A DNA stretch of 8,838 nucleotides, from positions 1 to 8,838 of the forward strand of contig CAZKTF010000149.1 of NCBI GenBank assembly GCA_964555565.1. The letters are read 5' to 3'. Origin of the DNA: CAZKTF01 sp964555565. GTDB lineage: Bacteria > Planctomycetota > JAJSAM01 > JAKLKS01. Under the pieces are notes generated by a model, which was given only the letters and a program-made list of their open reading frames with translations, ran no database searches and was not told the DNA's origin. Below, one piece after another: positions 4,852 through 8,838 of this stretch (position 1 is its first letter; each line of letters begins with the position of its first letter). Both the position numbers and the translations under genes were made by a program.

Positions 4852-6579
4852 ATGGACGCGGAGCTCTGGGCGGAGATCCGGCGCCTCCACCTCCGGGAGG
4901 GCTGGAAGAAGAAGGCCATCGCACGGCACCTGCGGGTGGACCCCAAGACCGTGCGCCACGCTCTGCGTGCGGAGCGCTACGAGCCCCGTCGCCCGCCGCG
5001 CCGCGACTCGCTTCTGGCTCCGTGGCAGGACACGGTCAAGGACCTGATCGAGCGCACGCCGGGTCTCACCGTGCCGCGGGTCCTCGAGGAGTTGCGGGCG
5101 CGGGGGTACGCGGGGCACGGACTGACGGTGGTCGGGGACCTGGTGCGCACGATCCGTCCCCGCCGCCGCCCGGAGGCATTCCTCAGGCTGGACTTCCCGC
5201 CCGGGGACGCCGCCCAGGTGGACTGGGCCCACTGCGGGACGATCCTGGTCGAGGGGCGCCCGCGTCGGCTCTCGGCCTTCCTCTTCGTGATGTGCTGGTC
5301 GCGCTTGGCCTACGTGGAGTTCACGGTCTCCGAGCAGATGGAGGTCTTCCTCGCCTGCCACGAGCGGGCCTTCGCCGCGGCAGGGGGCGTGGTCCGGCGG
5401 ATCCTCTTCGACAACTTGAGGTCCGTCGTGCTGGCCCACGTCGGCGGGGAGGTGAGGCTCCACCCGCGGTTCGCGGACTTCGCCGCGCACTACGGCTTCC
5501 GCCCCGTGGCCTGCGCTCCCCACCGCCCCAACGAGAAGGGCCGCGTGGAGAACGCCGTCAAGTACCTCCGCTCCGCCTTCCTCGCCGGCCGCGAGGTCCA
5601 GGACCTCGACCGGCTCAACCGGGAGGTCCGCCGCTGGCTCGACGAGGTGGCCAACGTGCGCCTTCACCGCACGACCGGCCGCCGCCCCGTGGACCGCATC
5701 GAGGAGGAGCGCTCGGTGCTCTTCCCTCTTCCCGCCACGCCCTACGACACCCGCGTCGTCCGCACGGTGAAGGCGAGCCCCCTCTGTCGCGTCACCTTCG
5801 AGGGCAACTCCTACAGCGTGCCCCCGGAGGAGACCGGCGTGGTCCTGGTCCTCAAGGCTTCCGAGGACGAGGTCCACCTCTTCGCCGGCGAGCGCCTGGT
5901 CGCCCGCCACCGCCGCGCCCGGGGCCGCGGCGAGGACGTCGTCGACCCCCTCCACGTACGCGCGCTCGTCTGGAAGAAGCACCGCGGCGAGCGGGGCGCC
6001 GTGGTCCAGCGCTTCCTCGCCCTGTGCCCCGAGGCCAGGGAGTACCTCGCGGGCCTGGTCCGCTCCGAGATCTCCCTCTACCGCCACCTCCGCCGCCTGC
6101 TCGCGCTGGCGGACCGCTACGGACACGAGGAGATGGCCCAGGCCATGCGCCACGCGCTCCTCCACCGCGCCTTCGGCGCCGACTACGTCGAGCGCATCCT
6201 CGAGCAGGAGCGCCGCCGCCGCCAGCAGCCGCCCCCCGCCTCGCTTCCCAGCCTGGAGCGCGCCCCGGACCTCTTCGCGGTCACGCTCCCCGACATCGAC
6301 CTGGCGCTCTACGACCGCGCGCTGGGCACAGGAGACCTCGATGCCCACGACGACGACGAGTCCCGAGGACGACCCGCTCCGGGAGCAGCTCCGGAGCCTG
6401 GGGTGCCTGCGGATGGCGGAGGTCTACCCGGAGGTCCTCGCCCGGGCGGCCAGGGAGGGCCTCCCTCCGAGGGAGACGCTCCGCCGCCTGGTCGAGGAGG
6501 AGGCCCGGGCCCGCTTCGAGAAGATGGTGGAGCGCCGGATCAAGGAGGCTCGCATCCCCGTCCACAAGACCCTCGATAG
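4852..6579 (+). CDS. istA: IS21-family transposase IstA
   Basis: The DDE transposase acts on the element ends, with IstB as ATPase partner. The start is ATG 4852, one base after the preceding stop. Residues 18-38 are a helix-turn-helix (WKKKAIARHLRVDPKTVRHAL). The catalytic triad is Asp124 (QVDWAH), Asp187 (LFDNLRS) and Glu233 (KGRVENAVKYL), with 45 residues between the last two. A Mu-transposase-like beta-barrel region follows (VTFEGNSYSVPPEE). The protein is 575 residues, although the IstA-like part ends near residue 497 (DIDLALYDRALG), where istB starts. The last 78 residues or so are a Pro/Gly-rich +1-frame reading of the istB N-terminus. That is unusual because istA normally stops at or just inside istB. 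Loss of the original stop is likely. Confidence 0.93.
   Translation: MDAELWAEIRRLHLREGWKKKAIARHLRVDPKTVRHALRAERYEPRRPPRRDSLLAPWQDTVKDLIERTPGLTVPRVLEELRARGYAGHGLTVVGDLVRTIRPRRRPEAFLRLDFPPGDAAQVDWAHCGTILVEGRPRRLSAFLFVMCWSRLAYVEFTVSEQMEVFLACHERAFAAAGGVVRRILFDNLRSVVLAHVGGEVRLHPRFADFAAHYGFRPVACAPHRPNEKGRVENAVKYLRSAFLAGREVQDLDRLNREVRRWLDEVANVRLHRTTGRRPVDRIEEERSVLFPLPATPYDTRVVRTVKASPLCRVTFEGNSYSVPPEETGVVLVLKASEDEVHLFAGERLVARHRRARGRGEDVVDPLHVRALVWKKHRGERGAVVQRFLALCPEAREYLAGLVRSEISLYRHLRRLLALADRYGHEEMAQAMRHALLHRAFGADYVERILEQERRRRQQPPPASLPSLERAPDLFAVTLPDIDLALYDRALGTGDLDAHDDDESRGRPAPGAAPEPGVPADGGGLPGGPRPGGQGGPPSEGDAPPPGRGGGPGPLREDGGAPDQGGSHPRPQDPR
6330..6334 (+). promoter_or_regulatory. Ribosome binding site of istB
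   Basis: AGGAG sits six bases before ATG 6341, inside istA. It fixes the istB start and suggests independent or coupled initiation within the istA message. Confidence 0.7.
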
Positions 6580-7108
6580 CTTCGACTGGAAGCACCCCAA
6601 GCGCATCCACCGCGACCAGGTCCTGGCGCTCTTCGACCTCGACTTCGTCGCAAAGAAGCACAACGTCTGCTTCGTCGGCCGCTCCGGCCTCGGCAAGACC
6701 CACCTCGCCACCGCGCTCGCGCTCGAAGCCTGCCGCAAGGGCCACCGCGTGCTGTTCACCACCGCCGTCAACATCGTCAACCAACTCCAGGCCGCCCAGG
6801 GCGACGGCACCTTCCTGCGGCGGCTCCACTCCTACATCACCCCGGCGGTCCTCGCCATCGATGAGCTCGGATTCCTCCCCATCGACCGTCACGGGGCGGA
6901 CTTGCTGTTTCAGGTGATCTCCGGCCGCTACGAACGCGGGTCCGTCCTCCTGACAACCAACCGCCCCTTCAAGGAATGGGCGTCGCTCTTCCACGACGCC
7001 ACGGTCGCCGATGCGGTCATCAACCGGCTCGTCCACCACTCCGAGGTCGTCGTCATCGAAGGGAGGAGCTTCCGCCTGCCCCCAGGCCAAGAGCCGCCCG
7101 CGGAGTGA
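6341..7108 (+). CDS. istB: IS21-family AAA+ ATPase IstB
   Basis: IstB is the DnaC-like AAA+ ATPase that selects target DNA and activates IstA. It has 255 residues, the usual length. The N-terminal helical part carries YPEVLARAAREGLPPRETL, then FDWKHPKRIHRDQVLAL. Walker A is GRSGLGKT at residues 113-120 (Lys119). Walker B is VLAIDELGF, with Asp174 and Glu175. The sensor-1 segment is LLTTNRPFKEW, and the C-terminal lid runs VINRLVHHSEVVVIEGRSFRL. All key motifs are intact. It overlaps the istA frame by 239 bp. About 130 bp of noncoding sequence follow before the right terminal repeat. Confidence 0.95.
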   Translation: MPTTTTSPEDDPLREQLRSLGCLRMAEVYPEVLARAAREGLPPRETLRRLVEEEARARFEKMVERRIKEARIPVHKTLDSFDWKHPKRIHRDQVLALFDLDFVAKKHNVCFVGRSGLGKTHLATALALEACRKGHRVLFTTAVNIVNQLQAAQGDGTFLRRLHSYITPAVLAIDELGFLPIDRHGADLLFQVISGRYERGSVLLTTNRPFKEWASLFHDATVADAVINRLVHHSEVVVIEGRSFRLPPGQEPPAE

Positions 7109-7241
7109 ACGGCCGCCCCACGGCGTCGCCTCCCGGCGCCCTCCCCGTCCACGACCCCCTCCATGGGCTCCCCGCGCCCACCACCGTGAACACGTCCGCG
7201 CGTCTCCCCGCCCGGCGCCGCTCCCTCGTCGCCACATCCCC

Positions 7242-7297
7242 CAAAGGGGGGACGGGCTCACCGACGAAAGGGGGGGAGGACCGGACCGGCGCCTTCA
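7242..7297 (-). repeat. Right terminal inverted repeat of the IS21-family element
   Basis: 56 bp. On the minus strand it begins TGAAGGCGCCGG and ends TCCCCCCTTTG, the same length and end points as the left repeat. The outermost bases create a TGA codon in the interrupted integrase frame. Confidence 0.85.
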
Positions 7298-7585
7298 CGC
7301 GACCTCGATCTGTCGCGCGTGGTACCGGAACCACCGCGGGGAGAGATGCCCCCGGCGGGCGGCCTCCACGGCCTTCCAGACCTCCGCGAGGCTGGCCGAT
7401 GCCACGAGCTTGACGCCGAGCGCCTCCTCGCGGGCCATCTTCGCCCGGAGGTCCGCGAGGAGGTCCTCGGCGACCTTCCTATCGGGGCCCACGCTCCGGG
7501 AGCGGAGCACGCCGTCGATCCGGGTCCGGATCCACCACACGGACCCGCGCCGGTAGATCTGTCCGAAGCTGCGCCGTCCCGACAT
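7295..7585 (-). pseudogene. Tyrosine recombinase, N-terminal half, cut by IS21-family insertion
   Basis: This is the 5' part of the integrase whose 3' part lies at 2865-3770. It starts at ATG 7585 with GGGAGG a few bases upstream. It encodes 96 residues up to the target duplication (GTC GCG at 7298-7303) and then hits TGA at 7295-7297, supplied by the IS end. Residues 5-55 look like an arm-type binding domain (FGQIYRRGSVWWIRTRIDG, then KVAEDLLADLRAKMAR). Residues 64-96 start the SAM-like core-binding domain (SPRWFRYHARQIEVA). Joined to the 3' half, the sequence reads ARQIEVAAAFFGNRPVKDL, a normal core-binding domain. The xis-like gene lies 110 bp upstream on the same strand, so the two formed an xis-int operon. 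Confidence 0.9.
7298..7303. repeat. 6-bp target-site duplication of the IS21-family element, right copy
   Basis: An exact CGCGAC copy of 3765-3770, directly outside the CA terminus of the element. Confidence 0.85.
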
Positions 7586-7695
7586 ACGCCTCCCGTTCCG
7601 CTTCGACGGGTCGCCGGGGCCCTCTCCCCCAGGGTGGGGGTCCGGGCCGGGGCCCGCGGAAGCGGGGCACAGGAGGGCCCTGTCCGTGGGCGAAC

Positions 7696-8028
7696 TCAAG
7701 GCTTCCTCCTCGCCTTCCGGGGCCCCGGCAGCCCACGCAGGATGCGGACAGCGGCGTCGGGGTCCCGGCGGCTTGCGGCGGCTCGCGCCGCCACCGTGGC
7801 TTCGAGGTCCTCCCGGCGGAGGTACCACCGCCTGCCGATGCGGAAGCCCGGGAGGTCCCCGCGCTCGAGGACCTGGCGGGCCCCGCGGGCGGAGAGGCTG
7901 AGGCAGGAGGCGAGGTCCTCGACGGTGAGGAGGGGGCGATGGGAGGCCGTGGGCGGGGGGCCGGGCTCGGGGGGGCCAAGGACTCCCGCCGCCCGGTCCT
8001 CCTGCCGTAGCGCCTTGTTGGGTCCCAC
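7696..8028 (-). CDS. Excisionase-like (Xis/MerR-fold) DNA-binding protein
   Basis: The product is 110 residues from GTG 8028, chosen for the GGAGGG box eight bases upstream. The frame is open to a TTG at 8136, but that start has no good site. Residues 33-79 are a winged helix of the excisionase/AlpA kind: LLTVEDLASCLSLSARGARQVLERG, then LPGFRIGRRWYLRREDLEATV, with the typical RIGRRWYxRREDL wing. A Pro-rich linker precedes it and a basic tail ends the protein (PRKARRKP). Family members bend DNA at att sites and set the direction of recombination, or act as regulators. It is 110 bp upstream of the integrase 5' half on the same strand. Since the integrase is now split, any directionality role is orphaned. 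Confidence 0.8.
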   Translation of the reverse strand: MGPNKALRQEDRAAGVLGPPEPGPPPTASHRPLLTVEDLASCLSLSARGARQVLERGDLPGFRIGRRWYLRREDLEATVAARAAASRRDPDAAVRILRGLPGPRKARRKP

Positions 8029-8122
8029 GGTCGTCCCTCCGCCTGAATGGCCGTCCGAAGGAAGAATGTGCCGGGCCGAAGCCGCGGGGGACAGTCCCGG
8101 GAGGGAGGCCGACTCGATGGGG

Positions 8123-8149
8123 TTGCCTCGACGCAACCCTTGCTACACT
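8123..8149 (+). promoter_or_regulatory. Possible promoter upstream of the sigma factor gene
   Basis: A weak TTGCCT (8123-8128) is followed after 15 bases by TACACT (8144-8149), which is preceded by TG (TGCTACACT) as in an extended -10. The spacer is short. This is the best candidate in the divergent region, by eye only. Confidence 0.25.
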
Positions 8150-8234
8150 CTCCTGTTGCGGCGGCCCCGCCGGGAGAAACCCGGGGGAAGGGGCTACCAA
8201 GCCTCTCGGGAATCCGCGTTACCTCAGGGGCCGA

Positions 8235-8255
8235 GCCTGCGCCGAAGGTGCAGGC
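8235..8255 (+). other. Hairpin in the leader of the sigma factor gene
   Basis: GCCTGCGCC-GAA-GGTGCAGGC can form a 9-bp stem with one G-U pair and a 3-base loop. It is about 44 bp before the GTG start. No T-run follows, so it is not an ordinary terminator. It could be a leader structure or chance in GC-rich DNA. Confidence 0.4.
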
Positions 8256-8298
8256 GTTGCCGTAGCCGAAGGAAGACGACGGGTCCGAGAGGAACAGG

Positions 8299-8820
8299 GT
8301 GTCGGACGGCGACGAGATCGAACTGGTCCAAGGCCTCAAGGAGGGCCGCGAGGAGTCGCAGCGGCTCCTGTGGGAATCCCACCACGAGGCTGTGCTCCAG
8401 TTCGTGTTCGTCGCGATCCTCAAGGGCAGGGGGCACCACGACGCCGAAGACATCGCCCAGGAGGCGCTCCTGCGGGCATTCCGGTCCATCGGGACCTTCC
8501 GGGGGGACTGCCGCCTCCGGACCTGGCTCATCTCGCTCGCGAGGCATGCGGCCGCAGACTACCGGCGCCGGAAGGCCAATCGGCGCCCGCCCAACGGGTC
8601 GGTGAGCGAGCCGGAGGTCCTGGAAGGCGTTGCGGATCCTCATGTCTGCTCCCGGACCGGTCCCGCCGCGGGGATCCTCGCCGAGGAACGGCGTTACCAC
8701 CTGCTCCGTCTACTCGCCCAACTACCGGAGGCCCAGAGGGAGGTCGTGGCGCACCGCATCCTGAACGGCCAGAGCGTCGCGGAGACTGCCGTACTCATGC
8801 TGAGGCATCCCCTCATATGA
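8299..8820 (+). CDS. ECF-type RNA polymerase sigma factor, region 4 truncated
   Basis: The product is 173 residues from GTG 8299, with AGAGG about seven bases upstream. Residues 24-92 are sigma region 2: DAEDIAQEALLRAFRSIGTF for the -10-binding helix, then CRLRTWLISLARHAAADYRRR. A linker of about 35 residues follows. Region 4 begins at about 128 (EERRYHLLRLLAQLPEAQREVVAHRILNGQSVAETAVLM) but stops at TGA 8818-8820, inside the helix-turn-helix and before a full recognition helix. Other frames stay open past that stop. One gives GIPS at the spot where such proteins often have LGIPxGTVKSR, so an indel (real or a sequence error) is plausible. The window ends 18 bp later. As written, -35 recognition would be lost. 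Confidence 0.75.
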   Translation: MSDGDEIELVQGLKEGREESQRLLWESHHEAVLQFVFVAILKGRGHHDAEDIAQEALLRAFRSIGTFRGDCRLRTWLISLARHAAADYRRRKANRRPPNGSVSEPEVLEGVADPHVCSRTGPAAGILAEERRYHLLRLLAQLPEAQREVVAHRILNGQSVAETAVLMLRHPLI

Positions 8821-8838
8821 CGCTCCAGGTCGCCGTGG

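Larger units (their letters stand above)
3771..7297 (+). mobile_element. Complete IS21-family insertion sequence, 3527 bp
   Basis: The ends are TG at 3771 and CA at 7297. The terminal inverted repeats are 56 bp, matching at 37 of 56 positions, and the target duplication is the 6-bp CGCGAC. It carries four plus-strand genes that overlap or nearly touch: a Cys-cluster protein (3920), a winged-helix protein (4440), istA (4852) and istB (6341). IS21-family elements make 4-8 bp duplications, have TG/CA ends and encode IstA plus IstB, and all of this is seen here. It is longer than the usual 2-2.5 kb because of the two extra genes. It interrupts a tyrosine integrase read on the opposite strand. Perfect duplications, no disabling lesion in the four genes and in-frame integrase halves all suggest a recent insertion. 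Confidence 0.92.
8029..8298. other. Divergent intergenic region between xis-like and sigma factor genes
   Basis: These 270 bp should hold the promoters for both neighbours. I see a possible promoter at 8123-8149 (+) and a hairpin at 8235-8255. No riboswitch family is recognisable. Confidence 0.5.

Noticed and set aside
2865..4946. One 693-residue minus-strand integrase gene
   Set aside because: Only 2865-3770 has integrase homology. The rest crosses the IS21-family terminal repeat and lies antisense to the Cys-cluster, winged-helix and istA genes; it is low-complexity shadow sequence.
4654..6348. 564-residue minus-strand open frame
   Set aside because: It is antisense to istA, has no recognisable motifs and is Ala/Glu/Arg/Val-rich, as expected for a GC-driven shadow.
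5022..6917. 631-residue plus-strand open frame overlapping istA and istB
   Set aside because: Its composition is almost entirely Pro, Arg, Gly and Ala, out of frame with the intact istA and istB.
3780..7295. CGCCTT at 3780-3785 and 7290-7295 as the IS target duplication
   Set aside because: It would give unequal terminal repeats and a stop codon in the restored integrase. CGCGAC gives TG/CA ends, equal 56-bp repeats and an intact integrase frame. CGCCTT is part of the terminal repeat similarity itself.
7319..8605. 428-residue plus-strand open frame
   Set aside because: It runs antisense through the integrase 5' half and the xis-like gene and overlaps the sigma factor in another frame, with no family signature.
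1..8838. CRISPR array, tRNA or rRNA
   Set aside because: No regularly spaced repeats with variable spacers, and no cloverleaf or rRNA-like segments, were seen by eye.

Overview
The window is about 70% G+C. It looks like an accessory island from a planctomycete-like bacterium. The lineage call rests on two things: the gene at 999-2681 resembles the secreted squalene-cyclase-repeat proteins abundant in Planctomycetota, and the window has very high G+C with a dense load of recombinases. This is inference from family resemblance, not a database match.

Layout. 1-369: no convincing gene, but one copy (146-182) of a 37-bp repeat containing a palindrome. 370-801 (-): decayed C-terminal fragment of a tyrosine recombinase whose second catalytic Arg is now Ser. 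802-961: a 144-bp MITE-like insertion with 24-bp terminal inverted repeats and a perfect 8-bp target duplication. 999-2681 (+): secreted prenyltransferase/squalene-cyclase-repeat protein. 2749-2785: second copy of the 37-bp repeat. 2865-3770 (-): catalytic half of a second, closely related tyrosine recombinase. 3771-7297: a complete IS21-family element with TG...CA ends, 56-bp imperfect terminal inverted repeats and a 6-bp target duplication CGCGAC. It carries a Cys-cluster protein gene, a winged-helix gene, istA and istB. 7298-7585 (-): N-terminal half of the same recombinase. 7696-8028 (-): excisionase-like MerR/Xis-fold gene. 8299-8820 (+): ECF-type sigma factor with a broken region 4.

The main result is a reconstruction. 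Removing 3771-7297 plus one CGCGAC copy joins the two integrase halves exactly in frame. This gives a 395-residue xis-linked integrase with an N-terminal arm-type domain, a core-binding domain and the full R-K-H-R-H-Y set. The IS21 element is therefore a recent insertion that inactivated a mobile element's integrase. A second, older integrase fragment of the same lineage lies about 2.5 kb away in the same orientation. Each integrase copy has the 37-bp repeat just beyond its stop codon, so the repeat may be the att core of this integrase family and the region may have grown by serial insertion. The secreted gene lies between the two repeat copies and could be cargo.
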